NCBI RefSeq assembly: GCF_036983985.1
Contig: NZ_JALAHQ010000006.1
Span: forward strand, 69,365-133,364
DNA: 64,000 nt
From: Alishewanella metallidurans
Lineage (GTDB): Bacteria > Pseudomonadota > Gammaproteobacteria > Enterobacterales > Alteromonadaceae
Direction: 5' to 3'
The position numbers and the translations under genes were made by a program. Positions 25,060-33,965 of the stretch are shown one piece after another. The notes under the pieces are model-generated. The model worked only from the letters and a program-made list of their open reading frames with translations. It was not told the DNA's origin and ran no database searches. Within the stretch, counting starts at the first letter, position 1, and every line of letters starts with the position of its first letter.

Positions 25060-26700
25060 TTAAGCTTTTTTAGTGTGTAAGCCTTTCTTTTCCATACCTC
25101 GGTAGATGTATAACATCTGAGCTAAAGAAATTAAGTTACTCACAAACCAGTACAGTACTAAGCCACTTGGGAACCATAAGAAGAATACTGAGAATGCCAC
25201 TGGCATAAACATCATAATCTTCTGTTGCATAGGATCTGTTACTTGCATTGGCGTTAAGCGCTGCATTAAGAACATGCTGATACCAAACAGTATCGGCAAT
25301 ACGTAATACGGGTCTTGTGCCGATAAGTCGTTAATCCATAGCATAAATGGTGCATGACGCAACTCTACGCTTTCAACGAATACCCAATATAACGCTAAGA
25401 AAATAGGCATTTGCACAATCATTGGCAAGCAGCCACCCATAGGGTTAACTTTTTCTTTGCGATAAAGCTCCATCATCGCTGGGCCCATCTTTTGACGGTC
25501 GTCTTTGTAGCGCGCTTGCAGCTCTTCAATTTTTGGCTTCAAATTACGCATTTTCGCCATAGACTCGTATTGCACCTTGGTTAGAGGGTACATACCGCCT
25601 TTAACAATTAGCGTAATACAAATGATGGCCAGGCCCCAGTTCACGACAAAGCCTTGAATGGTGGTCAGTAACCAAAATAATGGTTGAGAAATAAACCACA
25701 AAAAGCCGTAATCGACAGTTAAGTCTAGGCCGTTAGCAATGGTTGCTAATTTGTCTTGATCTTTAGGGCCAGCATAAAAGGTGCTGGTTAAGGTGATTTC
25801 ACTACCCGGCTGAATATTTACCGCAGGGCCTTTGGCACCGATAACCGCTTTGCCGTTAAATATTTTCGAGTATAACTGGTTTTCAGCTGCTGTTTCTGGC
25901 ACCCATGCGGCAACAAAATAATGTTCCAACATGGCAACCCAACCACCTTGTGTGGCTTCTAGCAGGTTTTTATCCTTAACATCGTCAAAAGAGTATTTGG
26001 TATAACGCTCTGATGAAGTGCCATAAGCGGTACCACGATAGATCGGCATCATCATGCTGCTTTTTGCGCCGCTTTCTATCGTTTGTACTAAATGTTGATA
26101 AGGCTGTACGGTTTTTACTTCCGCACTTTGGTTTGTAATTAAATAATCTACCCGGACATCATAATGGCCTGCGGTAAAAGTGAAGCGTTTTTCAATATGC
26201 AAACCGTTATAGTCAAAGGTGAGTGGCACGATTAACTGTTCAGCGCCATCGGCTAAATGATAACTGCTTTGTACTGAATTATAGACTGGGCGAGCATTGC
26301 GGCCATCATCAGGCCCGTCGCGACCAATTAAACCGCTTTGTGCGACGTATTCAAAATCGTCTTTGCGGCGCATTAGCGGGTATGCATCACCTTGGCCTTT
26401 ATTTAATTCAAAAGCAGGCAACTCTAAAGCTACGATGTCACCACCACGGCTATCAATATTAAGCTGTAGTACGTCGGTGTTAACGCTAATCGTTTTTGCC
26501 GTTGCTACTACTGCCGCGGTTTCTGATTGTTCGGTATCAGCAGTGGTTAACTGTAAATCGGCAGCGCTGCTACCGGTGTTCTGGCTACTTTCTGTTACTG
26601 CTGTGACAGGCTTGGGTGCAGCGTCAATATTCCACTGCTGCCAGAGTAAAAAACTGACCAGTGCCAGACCAATAACTAATATACTACGTTGTGATTCCAT
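25060..26700 (-). CDS. yidC: YidC membrane protein insertase
   Basis: A 546-residue inner-membrane insertase that works alone or with SecYEG. It has an N-terminal signal anchor (about 5-22), a large periplasmic beta domain (about 60-335), and a conserved core of five transmembrane helices (about 350-530). The core includes the hydrophilic groove region GGMYPLTKVQYESMAKM and the KEKVNPMGGCLPMIVQMPIF segment. It lies 3 bases after yidD in the standard rpmH-rnpA-yidD-yidC order. Confidence 0.97.
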   Translation of the reverse strand: MESQRSILVIGLALVSFLLWQQWNIDAAPKPVTAVTESSQNTGSSAADLQLTTADTEQSETAAVVATAKTISVNTDVLQLNIDSRGGDIVALELPAFELNKGQGDAYPLMRRKDDFEYVAQSGLIGRDGPDDGRNARPVYNSVQSSYHLADGAEQLIVPLTFDYNGLHIEKRFTFTAGHYDVRVDYLITNQSAEVKTVQPYQHLVQTIESGAKSSMMMPIYRGTAYGTSSERYTKYSFDDVKDKNLLEATQGGWVAMLEHYFVAAWVPETAAENQLYSKIFNGKAVIGAKGPAVNIQPGSEITLTSTFYAGPKDQDKLATIANGLDLTVDYGFLWFISQPLFWLLTTIQGFVVNWGLAIICITLIVKGGMYPLTKVQYESMAKMRNLKPKIEELQARYKDDRQKMGPAMMELYRKEKVNPMGGCLPMIVQMPIFLALYWVFVESVELRHAPFMLWINDLSAQDPYYVLPILFGISMFLMQRLTPMQVTDPMQQKIMMFMPVAFSVFFLWFPSGLVLYWFVSNLISLAQMLYIYRGMEKKGLHTKKA

Positions 26701-26703
26701 GGC

Positions 26704-26967
26704 TTAGCTTTTCTCATTGTGCTTTTCAGGAACAGGATCATCACCGCCAGCATGTAAGGGGTGACATTTTAATATGCGTTTCGTAGCTAACCAACCGCCC
26801 TTTAGTACGCCAAAGCGTTCTATTGCTGTTATAGCATAGTGTGAGCAGGTCGGATGAAATCGGCAGCTTGGCCCAAATAGAGGGCTAATCAGTTTCTGGT
26901 AACCGCGTAGCAGCAGCAAAGCTAGGCTAATAGCGAAGCGGTGTACTGACGAGCGATTTTGCGCCAT
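26704..26967 (-). CDS. yidD: YidD membrane protein insertion efficiency factor
   Basis: An 87-residue protein of the YidD family that aids YidC-dependent insertion. The conserved core is RGYQKLISPLFGPSCRFHPTCS (about 22-43) followed by YAITAIERFGVLKG. An N-terminal amphipathic helix binds the membrane. The gene overlaps the 3' end of rnpA by 46 bases, a common arrangement. Confidence 0.95.
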   Translation of the reverse strand: MAQNRSSVHRFAISLALLLLRGYQKLISPLFGPSCRFHPTCSHYAITAIERFGVLKGGWLATKRILKCHPLHAGGDDPVPEKHNEKS

Positions 26968-27290
26968 AACTTTTCCAGTTGCTTCTGTAACTCATCATTA
27001 GCAGTATTGCTAATATCACCTTTCACCATCAGTACTAAATCGACACCAGGCAATTCATGTTGATGCAAACGAAAGCTGTTACGCACGCAGCGCTTTATGC
27101 GGTTGCGTTGCACGGCTAATTTAACACGTTTCTTCGCGATAGTAAGGCCTAATCGAGCATGAGGTAAATTATTGGTTTTAGCTAAGATGGTAAACAGGGG
27201 AGAAGAAACCCGAAAAGGGAGTTGGAAGACGTTATCAAACTGACTGGGAGTTAACAGTCGTAACTCCCTGCCGAATTTCAAGCTGACCAC
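26922..27290 (-). CDS. rnpA: Ribonuclease P protein component
   Basis: A 122-residue basic protein that assists the RNase P RNA in cutting tRNA leaders. The RNR motif RNRIKR is at 62-67, and the N-terminus FGRELRLLTPSQFDNVF is typical. The start is GTG (27288-27290), the same codon type and N-terminus (MV.L.F.RELRLLTPSQF) as in E. coli. It follows rpmH by 18 bases. Confidence 0.97.
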   Translation of the reverse strand: MVSLKFGRELRLLTPSQFDNVFQLPFRVSSPLFTILAKTNNLPHARLGLTIAKKRVKLAVQRNRIKRCVRNSFRLHQHELPGVDLVLMVKGDISNTANDELQKQLEKLWRKIARQYTASLLA

Positions 27291-27308
27291 GCAGCGCTTA
27301 ACAGCTAA

Positions 27309-27446
27309 TTAAGCTGATAAACGCTGACGGCCTTTAGCACGACGACGTGCTAATACTGCACGACCGTTTTTAGTAGCCATACGTGCACGGAAACCGTGGT
27401 TGCGCTTGCGTTTTAATACGCTTGGTTGAAAAGTTCTTTTACTCAT
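27309..27446 (-). CDS. rpmH: Ribosomal protein L34
   Basis: A 45-residue, strongly basic protein of the large ribosomal subunit. It begins MSKRTFQPSVLKRKRNHGFR and ends with an Arg-rich tail (VLARRRAKGRQRLSA). ATG is at 27444-27446 and TAA at 27309-27311. It is the first gene of the rpmH-rnpA-yidD-yidC operon, divergent from dnaA. Confidence 0.98.
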   Translation of the reverse strand: MSKRTFQPSVLKRKRNHGFRARMATKNGRAVLARRRAKGRQRLSA

Positions 27447-27882
27447 AGTTTCACCCGTTTGGTCGAAATATTTACTAAAGGTCTCTGTGTTTTAGTAAAG
27501 GTACCAAAACGCAGCTAACAAAAATGAGCGCGAATTCTAAGTAGTTTAGGGGTCAAAGTCAATCTGATCCTACGTTTTATTCGCTACTGATCTTTACTGA
27601 TCCTAGTTTAGCTAAAGTTTTCCACAGGTTGGCTATTTGCCGATGAATAAAGTGTGGGTTAATTTAGATTTTGCTTAAATTTAACGCTGAAAAAGTAGCG
27701 CTAATTAGAAAATGAATGATATTAATTTAGTGTTTAAATTCAGTATTTTATATTGTTTTTCTTTGGCAAAGTCTTAATTTTAAAAAGTCAATATTGATGT
27801 TGTGGATAAGATAGTACCATAATGTCTGCTTCGTTAACTTACGCCAGCCTTTTTAATCATAATAACTAAGGCTTCAGGAGAT
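27447..27882. promoter_or_regulatory. rpmH-dnaA intergenic control region with DnaA boxes
   Basis: A 436-base divergent regulatory region. A perfect DnaA box in reverse (TGTGGATAA, 27801-27809) lies between a -35-like TTGATG (27794-27799) and a -10-like CATAAT (27818-27823). This is the arrangement expected for DnaA autorepression. A second, one-mismatch box, TTTTCCACA, is at 27618-27626. GATC sites fall at 27566, 27589 and 27599. The middle (27660-27790) is AT-rich. The rpmH promoter must also be here. Confidence 0.7.
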
Positions 27883-29256
27883 ATGGTGTATCAGTCCGTT
27901 TGGCTAAATTGCCTGCAAGCACTACAAGCCGAATTGCCCGCCCAGCATTTCAGTATGTGGATCAGACCGCTACAAGCTGACAGTTCAGACTCTGGGCTGA
28001 CGTTGTATGCACCTAATCGTTTTGTGCTGGATTGGGTACGTGAAAAATATTTGAACCGAATAATGGAGCTGATCCATGATTACTGTGGTGATGATGCACC
28101 ACGGTTGAAATTTGATGTTGGCTCTAATCAGGCCAATAGAGCGCGCACTAGTGCACCGCCTGCGTTTGTACCTACCTCTGCACCGCCCGTTGCGTCGGTT
28201 GCTAAAGAAATTCCTGAGCCAGCACCTAAAATGATTACTAGCAACGTGCGTGCTATGTATACCTTTACTAACTTTGTTGAAGGTAAATCAAACCAGCTTG
28301 CCCGTGCTGCAGCAAGTCAGGTCGCCGATAATCCGGGCACAGCTTATAATCCACTATTTATTTATGGCGGCACCGGCTTAGGTAAAACGCATTTATTACA
28401 TGCGGTAGGTAATGGTATTTTAGCGAAAAAGCCGGATGCCAAAGTTATCTATATGCATTCAGAGCGCTTTGTGCAAGATATGGTTAAAGCTTTACAAAAC
28501 AACGCTATAGAAGAATTTAAACGTTACTATCGGTCGGTTGATGCCTTGCTTATCGATGACATTCAGTTTTTTGCTAACAAAGAGCGTTCACAAGAAGAAT
28601 TTTTTCACACCTTTAACGCCTTGCTTGAAGGTAACCAACAAATAATTCTTACCAGCGATCGTTACCCCAAAGAAATTGACGGTGTTGAAGACCGCTTAAA
28701 ATCTCGCTTCGGCTGGGGCTTAACGATTGCCATTGAGCCGCCAGAGCTAGAAACGCGAGTGGCTATTTTGATGCGTAAAGCGCATGAGAACCAAATTCGC
28801 TTACCGGAAGAAGTCGCCTTTTTTATTGCCAAACGCTTACGCTCTAACGTACGTGAACTTGAAGGTGCGCTCAACCGAGTTATTGCTAATGCTAATTTTA
28901 CCGGCCGGCCTATTACAATCGATTTTGTTCGTGAAGCCTTACGTGATTTACTTGCGCTGCAAGACAAGCTAGTTACGATTGAAAATATTCAAAAAACAGT
29001 GGCCGAGTATTACAAAATACGCGTTGCTGATTTGCTGTCAAAACGTCGTTCGCGTTCAGTCGCGCGGCCAAGACAGATGGCGATGGCTTTATCAAAAGAG
29101 CTAACCAACCATAGTTTGCCTGAAATTGGTGATGCTTTTGGTGGGCGTGATCATACAACAGTGTTGCACGCATGCCGTAAAATCGAGTCGCTTAAAGAAG
29201 AAACACACGAAATAAAAGAAGATTTTCAGAATTTAATCCGTACCTTGTCATCGTAA
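27883..29256 (+). CDS. dnaA: DnaA replication initiator
   Basis: A 457-residue initiator that binds DnaA boxes and melts oriC. Domain I spans about 1-80 (FSMWIRPLQA near 23-32), a Pro/Ala-rich linker 85-120, and the AAA+ domain from about 125, with Walker A GGTGLGKT at 162-169 and Walker B LLIDD at 222-226. The domain IV DNA-binding signature GGRDHTTVLHACRKI is at 420-434. The ribosome site AGGAG (27876-27880) is two bases from ATG 27883 but five from GTG 27886. The true start may therefore be GTG, one residue later. Confidence 0.98.
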   Translation: MVYQSVWLNCLQALQAELPAQHFSMWIRPLQADSSDSGLTLYAPNRFVLDWVREKYLNRIMELIHDYCGDDAPRLKFDVGSNQANRARTSAPPAFVPTSAPPVASVAKEIPEPAPKMITSNVRAMYTFTNFVEGKSNQLARAAASQVADNPGTAYNPLFIYGGTGLGKTHLLHAVGNGILAKKPDAKVIYMHSERFVQDMVKALQNNAIEEFKRYYRSVDALLIDDIQFFANKERSQEEFFHTFNALLEGNQQIILTSDRYPKEIDGVEDRLKSRFGWGLTIAIEPPELETRVAILMRKAHENQIRLPEEVAFFIAKRLRSNVRELEGALNRVIANANFTGRPITIDFVREALRDLLALQDKLVTIENIQKTVAEYYKIRVADLLSKRRSRSVARPRQMAMALSKELTNHSLPEIGDAFGGRDHTTVLHACRKIESLKEETHEIKEDFQNLIRTLSS

Positions 29257-29268
29257 AGGGACTTGTTC

Positions 29269-30372
29269 ATGCAATTTACCATTAACAGAGACGCCTTACT
29301 TAAACCGTTGCAAATGGTGTCCGGCGCAATTGAACGTCGTCATACATTACCTATTTTATCTAACGTGCTACTTGAAGTAACCGAAGACACATTATCGTTA
29401 ACCGGTACTGATTTAGAGGTTGAGCTAGTCGCGACTACAGATGCGCTAACAATACAAAGCCCAGGCAGAGTTACGGTGCCTGCCAAAAAGCTGTTAGATA
29501 TTTGTCGTAGCTTGCCGGAAAGCGCTGATATAAAGGTGCTATTGCAAGGTGATAATTGTATTTTGAGTTGTGGCAAAACTAAGTTTACTTTGTCGACACT
29601 CAGCGCGTCTGAATATCCAAATTTAGAAAGCTGGCAGGGTGAAGTTGACTTGCAGTTGACCCGAACGCAACTGCGTAAATTGTTAGACGATACGGCTTTT
29701 TCTATGGCCAATCAAGACGTGCGTTATTACCTAAACGGTTTATTGTTTGAAGTCGATAATGGTGCGGTTAAAGCTGTAGCTACCGATGGCCATCGTTTGG
29801 CGTTAAGTGGTCTTGAGTTGCCAGATTTAGTTGCCCAGCAAAAGCAGATTATTATTCCACGCAAAGGCGTGTTAGAAATTATGCGCTTGTTGGCGAACGA
29901 TGGCGAGCTTATTACGTTAAGCTTAGGCCAAAACCATATTCGTTTAACCGACGCTAACTATGTTTTTAGCAGTAAATTAATTGATGGTCGTTTCCCTGAT
30001 TATCGTCGGGTTTTGCCACGTAATAGCACTAAGTTAGTTACCGCGCATCGTAGCGTGCTTAAAGACGCCTGTACTCGCGCTTCTATTTTGTCGAACGAAA
30101 AATACCGCGGAGTACGCTTTACGTTGTGTAGCGGCGAGTTGCAAATTGTGGCAAACAACCCCGAACATGAGCAAGCAGAAGAAATTATTGAAGTTGAATA
30201 CCAAGGCGATAAGTTAGAAATTGGTTTTAACGTGGGTTATCTACTTGATGTACTGAATACGCTAACCACCGATCTGGTGTTGCTACATTTAAATGACGCG
30301 AACTCTAGCGCGTTAGTCGAAGGTGTAGGTAATGTTGGCGCATCTTACGTCGTTATGCCAATGCGCTTATAA
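29269..30372 (+). CDS. dnaN: DNA polymerase III beta sliding clamp
   Basis: 367 residues from ATG 29269, giving MQFTINRDALLKPLQMVSG, which lines up with E. coli MKFTVEREHLLKPLQQVSG. An in-frame TTG at 29263 is less likely. The clamp is a dimeric ring of three repeated domains per subunit that tethers the polymerase. The C-terminus YVVMPMRL is the family end. It lies 12 bases after dnaA in the dnaA-dnaN-recF-gyrB operon. Confidence 0.98.
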   Translation: MQFTINRDALLKPLQMVSGAIERRHTLPILSNVLLEVTEDTLSLTGTDLEVELVATTDALTIQSPGRVTVPAKKLLDICRSLPESADIKVLLQGDNCILSCGKTKFTLSTLSASEYPNLESWQGEVDLQLTRTQLRKLLDDTAFSMANQDVRYYLNGLLFEVDNGAVKAVATDGHRLALSGLELPDLVAQQKQIIIPRKGVLEIMRLLANDGELITLSLGQNHIRLTDANYVFSSKLIDGRFPDYRRVLPRNSTKLVTAHRSVLKDACTRASILSNEKYRGVRFTLCSGELQIVANNPEHEQAEEIIEVEYQGDKLEIGFNVGYLLDVLNTLTTDLVLLHLNDANSSALVEGVGNVGASYVVMPMRL

Positions 30373-30377
30373 CACCT

Positions 30378-31502
30378 ATGTCACTGCTGTCTCTTAGCGC
30401 TAGCCAGTTTCGTAATTTGACGGCAGTATCGTTGCAAGCGCATCGCCAGTTTAATTTAATTATTGGCATGAATGGCAGCGGTAAAACCAGTTTATTAGAA
30501 GCTATTTACTATTTGGCGCACGGTAGGTCATTTCGTACCAGCCGCACGCAGCGCCTGATACAGCATGATGAGAATAGTTTTGTATTGCATGCTAAAGTGT
30601 CAGAGCAACAGCAAACGCATAGTTTAGGTTTGCAGCGTGACAAGCAAGGCGATTTGCTACTAAGACTGAATGGCGCCAATGTAAACAGGCTTGCTGAATT
30701 TGCGCAGTTATTACCAGTACAACTAATTACACCCGATAGTTTTAGATTGTTTTTTGGCGGACCAAAAGAGCGGCGACAGTTTTTCGATATGGGTTTGTTC
30801 CACGTGGAACAAAGTTTTTTTGATAGTTGGTTGCGGTTTAATAAAGTATTAAAGCAACGTAATGCGTTGCTAAAAACTAGCCGGCAATACGGCAGCCAAT
30901 TTGAATTTTGGGATCAACAGTTTGCCGAGTTAGCTTTTGAGCTACAGCAGTTGCGGGCTAAGTATGTTAACCAGTTAGAAGCTGCATTTCGTACTTTAAC
31001 TGCTGACGCCGAGCAACCACTAATGGCTGAATTAAACTTTCAATTGCAACAAGGTTGGCCAGAACGCGTAGCAACTGCTGCGGATTTACAACAGTTGTTG
31101 CAGCAAAGTTTTACGCAAGATTACCGAATGGGCTTTACCCAATATGGCCCTCAAAAGGCCGATTTAAAAATAAAGAAAGACCAATGGGCTGCAGAAGAAG
31201 TGTTATCCCGTGGTCAGTTAAAAGTGTTATTATTTGCGCTTAAAATTGCGCAAAATAATGTGATACGGGACAGCGGCAGGAAGCAGCCGTTGTTACTGAT
31301 TGATGATTTAGCGTCGGAATTAGACCAGCAGTCTACCCGACAGATATTTAGTTATTTACGCGATATAAACTCTCAGGTTTTTATTACTGCAATTAACGCT
31401 GAACAGGTTTCACCATTTATCGACGCCGGGCAACTGGCGATGTTTCACGTGGAACATGGGCAGCTAACAGCACGGACAGATAACGATGGCCGAACAACAT
31501 AA
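30378..31502 (+). CDS. recF: RecF recombination/repair protein
   Basis: A 374-residue SMC-like ATPase acting with RecO and RecR at gapped DNA. Walker A GMNGSGKTS is near 30-38. The signature LSRGQLKVL and Walker B LLLIDDLASELD lie in the C-terminal part. It starts 5 bases after dnaN and overlaps gyrB by 17 bases. It contains two perfect parS sites, both encoding the peptide FHVE in the same reading frame, so the gene doubles as the centromere. Confidence 0.97.
   Translation: MSLLSLSASQFRNLTAVSLQAHRQFNLIIGMNGSGKTSLLEAIYYLAHGRSFRTSRTQRLIQHDENSFVLHAKVSEQQQTHSLGLQRDKQGDLLLRLNGANVNRLAEFAQLLPVQLITPDSFRLFFGGPKERRQFFDMGLFHVEQSFFDSWLRFNKVLKQRNALLKTSRQYGSQFEFWDQQFAELAFELQQLRAKYVNQLEAAFRTLTADAEQPLMAELNFQLQQGWPERVATAADLQQLLQQSFTQDYRMGFTQYGPQKADLKIKKDQWAAEEVLSRGQLKVLLFALKIAQNNVIRDSGRKQPLLLIDDLASELDQQSTRQIFSYLRDINSQVFITAINAEQVSPFIDAGQLAMFHVEHGQLTARTDNDGRTT
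30796..30811. other. parS: parS site 1 (ParB binding) inside recF
   Basis: TGTTCCACGTGGAACA is a perfect 16-base palindrome matching the chromosomal parS consensus TGTTNCACGTGNAACA. It lies about 20 kb from parAB and 17 kb from oriC. Confidence 0.93.
31441..31456. other. parS: parS site 2 (ParB binding) inside recF
   Basis: TGTTTCACGTGGAACA matches the parS consensus with one internal asymmetry. It lies 645 bases after parS site 1, near the 3' end of recF and just before the gyrB start. Confidence 0.93.
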
Positions 31503-33903
31503 TTACGATTCCTCGAGTATTAAAGTATTAAAAGGACTGGATGCAGTTCGTAAAAGACCGGGTATGTACATCGGTGACACTGATGATGGTACAGGCTTGC
31601 ACCACATGGTGTTTGAAGTGGTTGACAACGCTATCGATGAAACGTTAGCTGGCCACTGTACTGACATTTGGGTAACCATTCATAGTGATGGTTCGGTGTC
31701 AGTGCGCGATAACGGCCGCGGTATCCCAACCGATATGCACGAAGAGGGTGTATCGGCGGCTGAAGTTATTATGACAGTACTGCACGCAGGCGGTAAGTTT
31801 GACGACAATTCATACAAAGTGTCAGGTGGTTTGCACGGCGTAGGTGTGTCTGTTGTTAACGCGCTGTCTGATAAGCTTGAACTGACTATTCGCCGCAGTG
31901 GCAAAGTGCACCAGCAGATTTACCATTTAGGCGTGCCGCAGATGCCGCTTACTGTCATCGGAGAAACCGAAGACAAGGGTACATCATTGCGTTTCTGGCC
32001 AAGCCCAACCGTGTTTAGTGATATTAATTATCACTTTGAAATTTTGGCTAAACGCTTACGTGAGCTATCATTTTTAAACTCTGGCGTTAGTATTATTCTT
32101 AACGACGAGCGTAACGATAGAAAAGACCATTTTAAATACGAAGGTGGTATTGAAGCCTTTGTGCAGTATTTAAATCGCAGTAAAACCAGCGTGCATCCAA
32201 AAGCGTTTTATTTTACCGACCAGCGTGAAGATGGTATTTCGGTTGAAGTTGCGATGCAATGGAACGATAGCTACAGCGAAAACGTGTTCTGCTTTACCAA
32301 TAATATTCCACAGCGTGACGGTGGTACTCACTTAGCCGGTTTCCGTGGTGCGTTAACTCGCGTATTAAACACCTATATTGAACAAGAAGGTTACGCCAAA
32401 AAAATGAAAGTGCAGGCGTCAGGTGACGATGCGCGTGAAGGCCTAACTGCGGTAGTAAGTGTTAAAGTTCCTGATCCTAAGTTCAGTTCACAAACTAAAG
32501 ATAAACTAGTTTCGTCAGAAGTGAGATCAGCAGTTGAAAGCGTGATGGCAGAGAAGCTTAATGAATATCTGCTAGAAAACCCAGGTGATGCAAAAATAAT
32601 TGTAGGTAAAATTGTTGATGCGGCGCGCGCGCGTGATGCTGCACGTAAAGCACGGGAAATGACTCGCCGTAAAGGTGCGCTTGATATTGCCGGTTTACCT
32701 GGCAAGCTAGCGGACTGTCAAGAAAAAGACCCTGCATTGTCTGAACTCTATATAGTGGAAGGTGACTCAGCGGGCGGCTCTGCAAAGCAGGGGCGTAACC
32801 GCAAGAACCAAGCGATACTGCCGTTAAAAGGTAAAATTCTTAACGTTGAAAAAGCCCGTTTTGACAAAATGCTGTCATCACAAGAAGTGGGTACGTTAAT
32901 TACCGCTTTAGGTTGTGGTATCGGCCGCGAAGAATATAACCCAGACAAAACACGGTATCACAGCATTATTTTGATGACGGATGCTGACGTTGACGGTTCA
33001 CACATTCGTACCTTGCTACTCACGTTCTTTTATCGCCAAATGCCGGAGTTAATTGAGCGCGGCTATATCTATATTGCTCAACCACCACTGTATAAAGTGA
33101 AAAAAGGCAAACAAGAGCAATATATTAAAGACGAAGCGGCATTAACTGAATATTTAACCACTCTGGCGTTAGATGAAGCGTCATTGCATGTAAACCCAGA
33201 TGCACCAGGCATTGGCGGTGAAGCATTAGAAAAGTTAGTGCGTCAATACCACAGAGTGTCAGCAACCATTACTCGCTTAACGCGTAAAATACCGTTTAAT
33301 TTGTTAAACGAGTTAATTTACGTGCCTGCTTTAGATGTGGTTCAAGCTAAAGGTGCCGCCTATAGTGAGCAGTGGGCTAAAACACTGGTTGACCGCTTAG
33401 AAGCAAAAGAAGGTGATGGCTCAAGTTATCGCTATGACATTCACGAAGACCGTGAGCGTCAGTTATTCTTGCCTAAAGTAATCATTCGTCAGCATGGTAT
33501 AGACAACGAATACTTATTACATCATGACTTCGTTACGTCGCGTGATTATTTAAGCATTGCCGAGTTAGGTGATGAAATTCGTGACTTAATGGAAGCAGAT
33601 AGCTTTGTGCGCCGCGGTGAAAAAACCAAGCCAGTTGAAACCTTCCTTGAAGCGTTAGAGTGGTTGATGAGTGAATCTAAGCGTGGTCTTTATATTCAGC
33701 GCTACAAAGGTTTGGGTGAAATGAACCCTGAGCAACTATGGGAAACCACGATGGATCCGAATACCCGCCGTATGCTGCAGGTTACCATTGAGGATGCCAT
33801 TGGTGCTGACCAGCTATTTGCAACGCTGATGGGCGACCACGTAGAGCCACGCCGCGCCTTTATTGAAGAGAACGCGTTGTACGTCGCCAACTTAGACGTA
33901 TAG
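31486..33903 (+). CDS. gyrB: DNA gyrase subunit B
   Basis: An 805-residue ATPase subunit of the type II topoisomerase that introduces negative supercoils. The GHKL ATPase domain shows RPGMYIGDT (24-32) and EVVDNAIDE (44-52). The TOPRIM domain has EGDSAGG with Glu425 and DADVDG with Asp499/Asp501. A gamma-proteobacterial insert in the C-terminal part and the end region QRYKGLGEMNPEQLWETTMDP are normal. It is the last gene of the dnaA operon. Confidence 0.98.
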   Translation: MAEQHNYDSSSIKVLKGLDAVRKRPGMYIGDTDDGTGLHHMVFEVVDNAIDETLAGHCTDIWVTIHSDGSVSVRDNGRGIPTDMHEEGVSAAEVIMTVLHAGGKFDDNSYKVSGGLHGVGVSVVNALSDKLELTIRRSGKVHQQIYHLGVPQMPLTVIGETEDKGTSLRFWPSPTVFSDINYHFEILAKRLRELSFLNSGVSIILNDERNDRKDHFKYEGGIEAFVQYLNRSKTSVHPKAFYFTDQREDGISVEVAMQWNDSYSENVFCFTNNIPQRDGGTHLAGFRGALTRVLNTYIEQEGYAKKMKVQASGDDAREGLTAVVSVKVPDPKFSSQTKDKLVSSEVRSAVESVMAEKLNEYLLENPGDAKIIVGKIVDAARARDAARKAREMTRRKGALDIAGLPGKLADCQEKDPALSELYIVEGDSAGGSAKQGRNRKNQAILPLKGKILNVEKARFDKMLSSQEVGTLITALGCGIGREEYNPDKTRYHSIILMTDADVDGSHIRTLLLTFFYRQMPELIERGYIYIAQPPLYKVKKGKQEQYIKDEAALTEYLTTLALDEASLHVNPDAPGIGGEALEKLVRQYHRVSATITRLTRKIPFNLLNELIYVPALDVVQAKGAAYSEQWAKTLVDRLEAKEGDGSSYRYDIHEDRERQLFLPKVIIRQHGIDNEYLLHHDFVTSRDYLSIAELGDEIRDLMEADSFVRRGEKTKPVETFLEALEWLMSESKRGLYIQRYKGLGEMNPEQLWETTMDPNTRRMLQVTIEDAIGADQLFATLMGDHVEPRRAFIEENALYVANLDV

Positions 33904-33923
33904 TAATAATCAGATAAAACTAC

Positions 33924-33939
33924 AGGGGCTTCGGCCCCT
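33924..33939 (+). terminator. Probable terminator after gyrB
   Basis: AGGGGC with a stable TTCG loop and GCCCCT (33924-33939), but only a weak T-run downstream. It may attenuate rather than stop transcription into glyQ. Confidence 0.5.
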
Positions 33940-33965
33940 CAGTCATTTTAGCGAGTTAGAAGCGA

